DNA from: an uncultured Bacteroidia bacterium
GTDB lineage: Bacteria; Bacteroidota; Bacteroidia; Bacteroidales; UBA932
Assembly (NCBI GenBank): GCA_902779765.1
Contig: CACZCQ010000011.1
Coordinates: forward strand, 1 to 60,228
Length of the DNA: 60,228 bases
Reading direction: 5' to 3'
Shown: positions 43,032 through 50,225 of the stretch, piece after piece
Numbering within the stretch: the stretch's first letter is position 1
How the letters are laid out: every line of letters begins with the position of its first letter
The notes under the pieces: generated by a model
What the model was told of the DNA's origin: nothing
Seen by the model: only the letters and a program-made list of their open reading frames with translations
Databases searched by the model: none
Translations under genes and position numbers: made by a program

Positions 43032-44141
43032 ATGGAACCGGGCAAACGTCTATTGTCACTCGACACCTTGAGAGGTTTCGACATGATTTTCATCATGGGC
43101 TTCGCATCCATCGTAACCGCGATCTGCGCGCTTTTCCCCAATGGAGATTCCTGCTGGCTCGCCACCCAGATGAGCCACGCATCGTGGGACGGACTCCGCC
43201 ATCACGACACCATATTCCCGCTCTTCCTTTTCATTGCCGGAATATCCTATCCTTTCTCCTATGCCAAGCAGATAGGGAAAGGTGCTACCAGGGGGCAGGT
43301 TTATGCGAAGATATTCAGGAGAGGGATCATCCTCTTCCTCCTGGGCCTGGTGTACAACGGGTTCTTCAAGCTGGAACTGTCCACGCTGCGTATCTTCAGC
43401 GTCCTTGCCAGGATCGGCTTTGCCTGGATGTTCGCCGCCCTGCTGTTTATCAATTTTAAGCCCAAGGCCCGCGCGGTGATAGCAGCTGTCCTGCTCGTCG
43501 GCTACTGGCTGCTGCTCAAGTTTGTCCCAGCCCCTGATGCTCCCGGTGCCGCCCCGCTGTCCCTGGAGGGAAACCTGGTGGGCTACGTGGACAGGGTCCT
43601 GTTCCCCAACCATATCTACCAGAAAGGCCTTTTCGATCCTGAAGGTTTGCTGAGCCTCATCCCGGCCATAGTGACCGCGATGCTAGGAATGTTTACCGGA
43701 GAATTCGTAAGGATTCCCGAGGAGAAGGTGTCCGGTTCGAAGAAGTCGCTGTACATGGCCCTGGCCGCCGTTGCGATGCTGGTCATCGGCCTCGTCTGGA
43801 GCCTGGATTTCCCGATTAACAAGAAACTCTGGTCCAGCACCTTCGTCCTGGTCGTGGGAGCATATTCACTCGGACTTTTCGCCCTGTTCTATTATATCAT
43901 CGATGTGCGCGGGTGGAAAGGATGGACCAAGTTCTTCGAGGTCGTCGGACTCAACTCGATCACCATCTACATGGCACAGAGGATCATCTCCTTCAGCGGA
44001 ATCAACAGGTTCTTCCTCGGCGGCCTTGCCGGCCTCTGCCCCGAGCCTGTGGGCAACCTGATACTGAACATAGGTTACTTCATGATCTCCTGGCTCTTCC
44101 TCTGGTTCCTGTACAAGAAGAAGGTTTTCCTCAAGGTTTAA
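43032..44141 (+). CDS. DUF5009/HGSNAT-like membrane acyltransferase
   Basis: A 369-residue protein with about ten membrane helices. RLLSLDTLRGFDMIFIMGF and HASWDGLRHHDTIFPLFLFIAGISYPFS are the signature of the heparan-alpha-glucosaminide N-acetyltransferase-like (YeiB/DUF5009) family; the histidines in WDGLRHHD are the likely active site. Relatives transfer acetyl groups across a membrane to sugars. The GH95-like gene follows 4 bases after the stop, which suggests that both work on one glycan (inference). Confidence 0.88.
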   Translation: MEPGKRLLSLDTLRGFDMIFIMGFASIVTAICALFPNGDSCWLATQMSHASWDGLRHHDTIFPLFLFIAGISYPFSYAKQIGKGATRGQVYAKIFRRGIILFLLGLVYNGFFKLELSTLRIFSVLARIGFAWMFAALLFINFKPKARAVIAAVLLVGYWLLLKFVPAPDAPGAAPLSLEGNLVGYVDRVLFPNHIYQKGLFDPEGLLSLIPAIVTAMLGMFTGEFVRIPEEKVSGSKKSLYMALAAVAMLVIGLVWSLDFPINKKLWSSTFVLVVGAYSLGLFALFYYIIDVRGWKGWTKFFEVVGLNSITIYMAQRIISFSGINRFFLGGLAGLCPEPVGNLILNIGYFMISWLFLWFLYKKKVFLKV

Positions 44142-44145
44142 GAAT

Positions 44146-46407
44146 ATGTTCAAGTCCTGTATCCATTTGAAAACAATCCTGATCATGGGATTGTTTTCTG
44201 TTTTGGCCCTGCTTCCGGTTTCCTGTACCCGTTATGCTTTTCCGGACAAGTCCACGGTCGCTTCTGACAGCGACCTTGTCTTCCCGTCACTGGCCGCGTC
44301 CTGGGATGAGGCCATCCCGCTGGGCAATGCGGTGGTGGGAAGCCTTGTGTGGGAGAAGGAAGGCAGCCTGAGGATGTCCCTGGACAGGACAGACCTTTGG
44401 GACCTGCGTCCCGCGGACAGCCTCTCTGGCGACAGGTTCAAGTTCTCGTGGGTGACCGACCACGTCAGGAGCGGGGATTACCTTCCCGTCCAGCAGAAAC
44501 TCGACGTCCCTTACGACAGGGATCCGGCTCCTTCAAAGATTCCCGGTGCGGCCCTGGAGTTCGGCGCTTTGGGAGAAGTCGGGAGCGTTCGTCTTTACCT
44601 TGGGAGCGCGCTGTGCGAGGTCGTCTGGAAGAGCGGGACAAGGATGTATTCATTCATCGACGCTGACCGTCCGGTGGGATGGTTCGTGTTCGAGAATGTC
44701 CCTGAGGACTTCCGCCCTGTCATCGTGCCTCCGCCATATTCTCGTGGAAGCGATGACGCCACGAATCCGGTTACGGGCCAGGACCTTTCCCGTCTTGGCT
44801 ACCCGCAGGGTGAGGTAGTCTTAGGCGACGGGCTGTCGAGTTACCATCAGGAAGGCTGGGGCGGATTCTCGTATGACGTGGCCGTGAAATGGAAGGTGAA
44901 AGACGGCAGGTGTTCCGGCGTGTGGAGCGTTACTTCCTCAATGGTCGAGGAGAACGCGGTATCCGAGGTGGAACTTGCCTTCAAGAGGGGATTGGCCTCG
45001 GACAGGAAGTCGCAGGCCGCTTTCTGGAATGGATATTGGGCCAAGTCCTCGGTCTGCCTTCCCGATCCGGTCCTTAAGAAGCAGTACGACAATGAGATGT
45101 ACAAATTCGGATCGGCTGCCAGGGAGGATTCCTATCCGATTTCCCTGCAGGCGGTTTGGACTGCCGACAACGGCAAGCTTCCGCCCTGGAAAGGGGACTA
45201 CCATCACGACCTGAACACCCAGCTGAGCTACTGGCCGGCATACACGGGAAACCATCTGGGAGAGGAAATGGGTTACATCAACACCTTGTGGAACCAGCGG
45301 AATGTGTTCCACGCTTTTACACACCAGTATTTCGAGAAGGACGGCCTTGCCATTCCCGGAGTCTGCACCCTTACCGGCGAGCCGATGGGAGGATGGATCC
45401 AATATTCACTGTCACAGACCACATCTTCGTGGCTGGCGCACCATTTCTATCTGCATTGGAAATACTCTATGGACGGAGACTTCCTGCGTGAGAAGGGCTA
45501 TCCTTTCGTGAAGGATGTCGCCGTGTTCCTGGAGCACCAGACTGTAACAGGGGAGGACGGGCACAGGACACTGGAGTTCTCGACCAGCCCGGAGATTTAT
45601 GACAATACGTTGAAAGCCTGGTTCAGGACAATATCCAATTATGACAATGCCTTGGTGACCAACACATTCAAGATGGCCGCCGAGATGGCCCGTGCGCTGT
45701 CGTTGGATGACGAGGCATCCCACTGGGAGGAACTGCGCTCCCAGATGCCACCCTTCGCCCTCTCCGAGGACGGAGCCCTTGCCTTTGCGGAAGGCTTCCC
45801 CTACGATGAGTCGCACAGGCATTTCTCACATGCTATGGCGATCCATCCGCTGGGACTGTTGAATTGGGAAGACGGAGAGGAATCCAGGCGCATCATCAAG
45901 ACAACCTTCGACAGGCTAGAGGAATACGGCCCCTCGTACTGGACCGGTTATTCATATTCCTGGTTCGCGAATATGCGTGCGCGGGCTTTCGACGGCGAGG
46001 GCGCCAGGAGATATCTGAGGGATTTCGCAGAGTGCTTCTGCCTGCCGAACACCTTTCACGCCAACGGTGACCAGTCCAGGAGCGGGAAGTCTCGCTTCGT
46101 CTACCGTCCTTTCACCCTGGAAGGCAATTTCGCCTTCGCGTCTGGTGTCCAGGAGATGCTCCTTCAGAGCCATACGGACACAGTGCGCATATTCCCGGCC
46201 ATTCCGGATGATTGGAAGGATGTCTCTTTCAAGGACTTGAGGGCCCGCGGAGCCTTCCTGGTCAGCGCCGAACGAAAGGATGGCAGGACCGTATCCGTCA
46301 AGGTCGTATCCGAAAAGGGTGGCGAACTGCTTTTGGTCTCACCCTTCGACGGCTCCCTGATCCGCCGTACCATGAAGCCCGGCGAGGAGATGGTGATGGG
46401 GAGGTGA
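44146..46407 (+). CDS. GH95-like glycoside hydrolase lipoprotein (alpha-fucosidase/galactosidase clan)
   Basis: A 753-residue lipoprotein (LALLPVSC, cysteine at residue 27). The N-terminal beta domain begins with the GH95 pattern WDEAIPLGNAVVGSLVW. The alpha/alpha barrel has HHDLNTQLSYWPAY, the acid in FSTSPEIYDN, HRHFSHAMAIHPLG, and the ending EMLLQSHTDTVRIFPAIPDDW, all family landmarks. In characterised fucosidases the motif before YWP has two asparagines (NIN); here it is DLN, so the first catalytic asparagine is aspartate, hinting at altered activity. It should remove a terminal L-fucose or L-galactose-like sugar outside the cytoplasm. Confidence 0.82.
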   Translation: MFKSCIHLKTILIMGLFSVLALLPVSCTRYAFPDKSTVASDSDLVFPSLAASWDEAIPLGNAVVGSLVWEKEGSLRMSLDRTDLWDLRPADSLSGDRFKFSWVTDHVRSGDYLPVQQKLDVPYDRDPAPSKIPGAALEFGALGEVGSVRLYLGSALCEVVWKSGTRMYSFIDADRPVGWFVFENVPEDFRPVIVPPPYSRGSDDATNPVTGQDLSRLGYPQGEVVLGDGLSSYHQEGWGGFSYDVAVKWKVKDGRCSGVWSVTSSMVEENAVSEVELAFKRGLASDRKSQAAFWNGYWAKSSVCLPDPVLKKQYDNEMYKFGSAAREDSYPISLQAVWTADNGKLPPWKGDYHHDLNTQLSYWPAYTGNHLGEEMGYINTLWNQRNVFHAFTHQYFEKDGLAIPGVCTLTGEPMGGWIQYSLSQTTSSWLAHHFYLHWKYSMDGDFLREKGYPFVKDVAVFLEHQTVTGEDGHRTLEFSTSPEIYDNTLKAWFRTISNYDNALVTNTFKMAAEMARALSLDDEASHWEELRSQMPPFALSEDGALAFAEGFPYDESHRHFSHAMAIHPLGLLNWEDGEESRRIIKTTFDRLEEYGPSYWTGYSYSWFANMRARAFDGEGARRYLRDFAECFCLPNTFHANGDQSRSGKSRFVYRPFTLEGNFAFASGVQEMLLQSHTDTVRIFPAIPDDWKDVSFKDLRARGAFLVSAERKDGRTVSVKVVSEKGGELLLVSPFDGSLIRRTMKPGEEMVMGR

Positions 46408-46419
46408 AGTTGGGATAGC

Positions 46420-46427
46420 TATCTTTG
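46420..46427 (+). promoter_or_regulatory. -7 box TATCTTTG before the macro-like gene
   Basis: This consensus -7 box lies 33 bases before the ATG at 46461, 13 bases after the GH95-like stop. No TTTG is seen at the expected -33 distance. Confidence 0.5.
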
Positions 46428-46460
46428 CTTGCAGCTACAGTATCACAATCGAGTTTGATC

Positions 46461-46859
46461 ATGAATAATAAAAGAATCACAAATGATTACATCCTGTCGC
46501 TGAGACCGGACGAGGTGTTCGTCTTCGGATCGAATCTGGCCGGACTACACGGCGGCGGTGCGGCACGCGCTGCATACGATAAGTTCGGTGCGGTTTGGGG
46601 CCAAGGCGTCGGGATGCAGGGCCAGAGCTATGCCATTCCCACTATGCAGGGTGGAGTCGAGACCATCGCCCCTTATGTGGATGAATTCATCGAATATGCC
46701 GGGAACCATCCTGAAAAGAGGTTCCTGATAACTGAGATCGGCTGCGGTATAGCCGGGTTCAGACCTGAAGAGATAGCCCCGTTGTTCACCGGAGCCATCG
46801 GTATCGAGAACATCTCGTTGCCACGCCGTTTCTGGGAGGTCCTGGAAAGGACGGTGTAA
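46461..46859 (+). CDS. Macro-like protein of the A1S_2505/phage-associated family
   Basis: A 132-residue protein. EVFVFGSNLAGLHGGGAARAA, followed by GQGVGMQGQSYAIPTM and FLITEIGCGIAGF, matches a small family known from phages and islands. The arrangement of the glycine loop and the later ITEIGCG loop is like macro domains that bind ADP-ribose; this is inference. I start at the ATG at 46461, leaving out an upstream stretch that lies in the promoter. It lies close to two NUDIX regulators, also often linked to ADP-ribose or NAD. Confidence 0.75.
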   Translation: MNNKRITNDYILSLRPDEVFVFGSNLAGLHGGGAARAAYDKFGAVWGQGVGMQGQSYAIPTMQGGVETIAPYVDEFIEYAGNHPEKRFLITEIGCGIAGFRPEEIAPLFTGAIGIENISLPRRFWEVLERTV

Positions 46860-46863
46860 TATC

Positions 46864-47122
46864 CTATTTCTCTAGCCTCAGAACAACGTCCAATTTCTTT
46901 TTCGGAGTGTCTGAGAAATCATAATCCCTCTTATTGTCGTATTTCTTCCATGTTCCCTTCAATACTGTGGAAGAAATCAAATCCTCTCCGTTCATTTCCA
47001 ACTCGAACCTTTCAAGGAACTCGTCTGAAGACAATACCGGATACTGCTCATAAAGATCCGTCAGTTCAATCCAATCTCCTTCCAGCGAGATTGAATCATC
47101 GTGTTGGAGAATCCCATCGAAA
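46864..47122 (-). pseudogene. C-terminal remnant of a gene cut by an IS21-like element
   Basis: A minus-strand frame with no start reads DGILQHDDSISLEGDWIEL, then ERFELEMNGEDLISSTVLKG and KKKLDVVLRLEK before the stop at 46864. It enters the repeat-rich IS end at about 47122, where a TAG closes the frame. About 85 residues remain. The product family is not recognised. The gene's 5' part is missing, which points to deletion next to the element. Confidence 0.6.
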
Positions 47123-47325
47123 CTGACCCCCTAATTCCGCACCCCATTGACCCCCTGTCTTTTTCTTTTTCATCAATAAACAAAGTGCAGGCTGCCCAGA
47201 GGAAAAACCCCGTCAGCCTGCATTCTTTTTAGGATTCTGTATCTAATGCAGGGGGATCACTTTGAATCGGAAACGGGGGTCACGACTTTACCGGAACGAG
47301 GGGGTCACTTTGCTGCGGAATTTCC
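47123..47325. mobile_element. Collapsed IS21-like element: terminal repeats without transposase
   Basis: The left side has TGACCCCC twice (47124-47131, 47148-47155) and the right side GGGGGATCAC or GGGGGTCAC three times (near 47251, 47275, 47300), in inverted orientation. Multiple TGACCCCC-type repeats at both ends are a feature of IS21-family elements in Bacteroidota. Only about 200 bases remain, with the internal terminator, and istA/istB are gone. Borders are approximate to about 10 bases. Both flanking genes are truncated. Confidence 0.65.
47186..47230 (+). terminator. Hairpin terminator inside the IS remnant
   Basis: TGCAGGCTG (47186-47194) pairs with CAGCCTGCA (47214-47222), followed by TTCTTTTT. 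This is probably the original terminator of the lost transposition operon. Confidence 0.7.
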
Positions 47326-47521
47326 AACCAATCTGCCGATGCACGTAAATCTTGGCTCGGATGCTGTCAAAAAGATGCTTGATTTCGATGTGCTTTACCT
47401 TATGTTCAGAAGTGGAGTGTCCGGTGATGGGCATCCATCAGAGATCGAGACGGCAAGACTTGCACTCGCTCCTTTACAAGCTAAATGGAATGAGATAATA
47501 AAGAGTAAGTTGTCGAATTAG
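47326..47521 (+). pseudogene. C-terminal remnant to the right of the IS remnant
   Basis: The frame reads NLPMHVNLGSDAVKKMLDF, then DVLYLMFRSGVSGDGHPS and a stop at 47519-47521. Upstream codons (from the ATG at 47246) come from the IS end repeats, so the apparent 91-residue gene is a chimera. About 64 native residues remain; the family is not recognised. It is convergent with and touches the stop of the first NUDIX gene. Confidence 0.55.
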
Positions 47522-48247
47522 CTAGAACTCCAACCGAAAACCATTCCCTTTCAAACGGTCATAGTTCTCCTTGTCAAAACGGTACTTGATTGGTGTCCTG
47601 GTCCCGTGACGTGGAGTGCCGTCTTCTACTTCGGACAGGATGCCATAGTGTTTCATCTTGTTGGCAAAGTTGCGGCGGTCGAATTTAACCTCCAATATGG
47701 ACTCGTAGAGATTCTGCAGTTGGGGGAGGGTGAATATCTCCGGCAATAGCTCAAAACCTACAGGCTGGAAGTGGATGTCCTGCTTGAGCCTGGAGAACGC
47801 ATCCCTGAGGATCTTGTCGTGATCGAAGGCCAATGAAGGGACTTCCTTAAGTGAGAACCACTCGGCTTTGTCTGCATCAGTGTCTGCCTGTACCTCTGTG
47901 AGCTTGACCAAGGCATAGTGAGCAATGGTAATCACTCGCTCACGAGGATCACGCTTGATATCGCTGAAAGTGCCGAATTCCTTGAATTCTTTCTCAGAGA
48001 GTCTGAGACCAGTTTCCTCTTTTAATTCTCGTTTGGCAGTATAAGCGATGGTCTTATCCTTCTCTACGTCGAGGAACCCGCCGGGAAGGGCCCATTCGCC
48101 GGCATAGGCCGTTGTACTGGCTTCTTTCTCTGCTCCTCGTTTGATAAGAAGGACTTTTAATTCTTTGCCATCATAACCGAATACTACACTATCCGCTGTA
48201 ACAGCGGGATGGGGATATTCATATGTGTATTGACCTTTCTTAGCCAT
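47522..48247 (-). CDS. NUDIX-winged-helix regulator, NrtR-like (first copy)
   Basis: A 241-residue protein. Residues 15-150 are a NUDIX domain with WALPGGFLDVEK and the core RELKEETGL; the spacing before REL is longer than the canonical Nudix box, so hydrolysis may be weak or absent. Residues 160-241 form the winged helix seen in NrtR regulators (LPQLQNLYESILEVKFDRRNFANKM, then HYGILSEV). NrtR proteins sense ADP-ribose or related NAD metabolites and repress their targets. A GTCA/TGAC inverted repeat abuts its own -7 box, fitting autorepression. A paralogue lies at 50226. Confidence 0.88.
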   Translation of the reverse strand: MAKKGQYTYEYPHPAVTADSVVFGYDGKELKVLLIKRGAEKEASTTAYAGEWALPGGFLDVEKDKTIAYTAKRELKEETGLRLSEKEFKEFGTFSDIKRDPRERVITIAHYALVKLTEVQADTDADKAEWFSLKEVPSLAFDHDKILRDAFSRLKQDIHFQPVGFELLPEIFTLPQLQNLYESILEVKFDRRNFANKMKHYGILSEVEDGTPRHGTRTPIKYRFDKENYDRLKGNGFRLEF

Positions 48248-48263
48248 GCAATTTCCGTTTTGA

Positions 48264-48284
48264 CAAAAATAGTCATACTATGAC
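48264..48284 (-). promoter_or_regulatory. Promoter and operator of the first NUDIX regulator
   Basis: On the minus strand TATTTTTG (48264-48271) is the -7 box. Directly upstream is the perfect inverted repeat GTCATA-C-TATGAC (48272-48284), placed between -7 and -33. A second, looser repeat TTGTC-N8-GACAA is at 48322-48339. The half-site GTCA/TGAC recurs at the second NUDIX gene. Confidence 0.6.
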
Positions 48285-48412
48285 AAAATAGCAAGCTTTA
48301 TGCGTTGCTATTACGCAAATTTTGTCAGTTATGCGACAATGTGCCATATTTGAGTAAGTTTTAGGCATAATTTTGGGCGGTTTTAAAAAATGGCCTTATA
48401 TTTGAGTGGAAA

Positions 48413-48481
48413 TTACTCAAACGCAAAGATGGCTATCGCTATAACAGCTCCGGTTATGGCACCTATGAGAAGATCTTTCAT
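48413..48481 (-). CDS. Tiny hydrophobic peptide (22 residues)
   Basis: The frame ATG at 48481 to TAA at 48413 encodes MKDLLIGAITGAVIAIAIF followed by AFE: one membrane helix with charged ends. It starts 16 bases after the stop of the 59-residue gene on the same strand. Single-helix peptides of this type act as type I toxins or as small membrane regulators, but no antisense RNA is evident. Only the coding pattern supports it. Confidence 0.4.
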   Translation of the reverse strand: MKDLLIGAITGAVIAIAIFAFE

Positions 48482-48497
48482 GATAATACAAATATAA

Positions 48498-48677
48498 TCA
48501 ATCTTTTTTCCTGACTGTTATATACTGCTCCACCAGATTTCCTTTCTTGTATATTGCAAATCCTCTCTTACCATTAGGCATGGTAACTCCCCAGAAGTCA
48601 TATCCCGGTTGCTTTGCAACTTGCTTGGCTCTAAAGATCGCATCTTCCTGTGTTCGGAAATAATGTGTGATAATCAT
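48498..48677 (-). CDS. Small conserved-looking protein (59 residues)
   Basis: The frame from ATG 48677 to TGA 48498 encodes MIITHYFRTQEDAIFRAKQ, then a middle section with GYDFWGVTMPNGKRGFAIYK and a basic end TVRKKD. The composition is normal for a soluble protein and codon use looks coding. No family is recognised; the alternation of strand and helix suggests a small alpha/beta fold. A 13-bp inverted repeat lies just upstream. Confidence 0.6.
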   Translation of the reverse strand: MIITHYFRTQEDAIFRAKQVAKQPGYDFWGVTMPNGKRGFAIYKKGNLVEQYITVRKKD

Positions 48678-48690
48678 GGCTCAAAATAAA

Positions 48691-48725
48691 TACTTACATG
48701 TGCTTTACTTAGGCACATGTAAGTA
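48691..48725. repeat. 13-bp perfect inverted repeat
   Basis: TACTTACATGTGC (48691-48703) and its exact complement (48713-48725) enclose CTTTACTTAG-like loop sequence. It lies 14 bases upstream of the 59-residue gene (minus). It may be a terminator-like hairpin for the gene to the right, or an operator; there is no strong T run. Confidence 0.6.
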
Positions 48726-48855
48726 TAAATCTTGTATTTCCCTGATAATAGTTGATAGAATTGAGGGTTCTCAACCAACTGAGTTTACACCCTCCATACC
48801 CAAGAGGAGCACAAGTTAACGGGTCAAGGAAAAACAATTAATGCTTATTATCTAA

Positions 48856-48907
48856 TAGTCCTCGGGCCATGAATTATCATAGTAAAACCTGACGGGCTCG
48901 AGGACTA
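48856..48907. repeat. Inverted repeat TAGTCCTCG/CGAGGACTA
   Basis: Nine-base arms at 48856-48864 and 48899-48907 are perfect, with a further GCC/GGC match inside. It lies 20 bases after the stop of the 131-residue gene (minus) and probably forms a 3' end structure. The surrounding stretch 48726-48927 contains no gene I can support. Confidence 0.5.
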
Positions 48908-48927
48908 ATAAATATGTTCAGTTAATC

Positions 48928-49323
48928 TTATTGTGGAATATACAGATTAATCTTCTTAGGATACTTGAACAGCACTAAGAGAGTGACAGGGCAAAGCCAG
49001 GCCGTGGTAATCTCGATATCCTTTCCATTCCAATTTATGACTGGAACCCTCCCGGAAGCACCGATGCAATTGTAAGTTGCACCGTAACCTTTGTTGGTGC
49101 GTTCCATAGTAACAATTGGTTGCCTGCCTTCTATCAGGTGGCTATCAAGGGTAACGTCTACGCATGCCTTGTCCGGATGCCCCTCCATATTTGCCACATA
49201 TGCGCAAAGATGGTTAGCGCCAGCGACCATCATTAGATTATGATGGGCAAAGGGGTATCCAGGGAAATCGATGTACCAATCCCCATCTGCCTCTTTGTTG
49301 AAAGTAAGGTGAAATATCTTCAT
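48928..49323 (-). CDS. Hypothetical protein with a WYIDFPGYPF motif
   Basis: A 131-residue soluble protein. Its N-terminal part (FHLTFNKEADGDWYIDFPGY, then HHNLMMVAGANHLCAYVA) is reminiscent of a small Bacteroidota family of unknown function. It has three cysteines and an even mix of beta and turn-forming residues, no signal peptide and no membrane helix. It follows the vWA gene after 12 bases on the same strand, so the two are probably cotranscribed under the GTCA/TGAC operators. No function is proposed. Confidence 0.7.
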   Translation of the reverse strand: MKIFHLTFNKEADGDWYIDFPGYPFAHHNLMMVAGANHLCAYVANMEGHPDKACVDVTLDSHLIEGRQPIVTMERTNKGYGATYNCIGASGRVPVINWNGKDIEITTAWLCPVTLLVLFKYPKKINLYIPQ

Positions 49324-49335
49324 ATAGTATTGTAT

Positions 49336-50043
49336 TTATCTGTTTCCCCTGGACTCTTCGTCATAATAATGTGCTGCCTTCTCCTTCCTGAATCGGAGTT
49401 TTTCCTCATAGGATGCACTGGGACAACCCATGTCGAAACAGCTCTCCTCCTCGTACCACCTGTCACGAGCACGACGTTCCTTCTCGAAAGTCCTTATGGT
49501 TGCCTCCTCGGTCTTCTCGAACTGTATGACATTGGTAATGGACAGGTTCACGGCGACTCCGTGGACATCATGGTCTGTGCCCATATAGGCGAACGACCAT
49601 CCTTCGTCCTTCAGATGCTCAACCAGCGCCTTTATTGCCGAGAGAGAGTACTCACTGGAATCGTTTTCATAACCGTCAGTGATTACTGTCACGACCACGG
49701 AGTGGTTCTTGTCATTCTTGAGTTCCTTCTCCAATTTGGTGAGAGTGCGTCCCATGGCATCATACAGGGGAGTGGCGGCACCGGGCACGTAGGTCTTTTC
49801 AGTCAGATGCTCGGCCATCGATGGATCTGCGTTCCAGTAGACCTTGTTGATGGCGGTACTGTCAAATAACACAAGAGTGATGAATTGCTCCTGAGTCTCC
49901 GCATACTTTTCTTTTGCTGCCTTCACGCCTCCGAGCACCTCGTTGAAGCCCATGATTGCTGGCTTCTGGATGTCCCACATCGATCCGCTGCGGTCCATGA
50001 TGATTACGTTGTAAACCTTCGTCTTGTCATTAGTCGTTGTCAT
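49336..50043 (-). CDS. von Willebrand factor A domain protein
   Basis: A 235-residue cytoplasmic vWA protein. The metal-ion-dependent adhesion site is complete: DRSGSM (DxSxS), the threonine in PGAATPL, and the aspartate in VITDGYEN. The C-terminal tail (ERRARDRWYEEESCFDMGC onward) is charged. Bacterial vWA proteins of this type act as adaptors for metal-dependent protein binding. I use the ATG at 50043. Its promoter (TATATTTG on minus at 50129-50136) abuts a TGTCA-N3-TGACA palindrome, so it is likely controlled by the NUDIX regulator next door. Confidence 0.85.
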   Translation of the reverse strand: MTTTNDKTKVYNVIIMDRSGSMWDIQKPAIMGFNEVLGGVKAAKEKYAETQEQFITLVLFDSTAINKVYWNADPSMAEHLTEKTYVPGAATPLYDAMGRTLTKLEKELKNDKNHSVVVTVITDGYENDSSEYSLSAIKALVEHLKDEGWSFAYMGTDHDVHGVAVNLSITNVIQFEKTEEATIRTFEKERRARDRWYEEESCFDMGCPSASYEEKLRFRKEKAAHYYDEESRGNR

Positions 50044-50114
50044 GTCTCTTAATATTAAAGGATTGAACATTGGTATACCGGCACTGTTACAATCGGTATT
50101 CCTAACCGCTTAAC

Positions 50115-50129
50115 GTGTCATTGTGACAC
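50115..50129. promoter_or_regulatory. Operator GTGTCA-TTG-TGACAC over the vWA promoter
   Basis: A perfect 6+3+6 palindrome. On the minus strand the -7 box TATATTTG is at 50129-50136, so the palindrome covers the predicted start of vWA transcription. Confidence 0.65.
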
Positions 50130-50167
50130 AAATATAATGAGGCGCTGTCGAATCTCCAAATTTTTTA

Positions 50168-50180
50168 TGTCATTTTGACA
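50168..50180. promoter_or_regulatory. Operator TGTCA-TTT-TGACA before the second NUDIX regulator
   Basis: This second palindrome has the same arms and spacing as the one at 50115. It lies just upstream of TTG (50189-50191) and the -7 box TATCTTTG (50210-50217) of the NUDIX gene, whose ATG follows 8 bases later. Confidence 0.65.
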
Positions 50181-50225
50181 CATTTTTCTTGTTTTTCCTT
50201 GAAAATGGCTATCTTTGTTCTTGCG

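Noticed and set aside
47246-47521. A 91-residue protein gene starting inside the IS remnant
   Set aside because: Its first 27 or so codons are IS terminal repeats; only the end is native, so it is treated as a pseudogene fragment.
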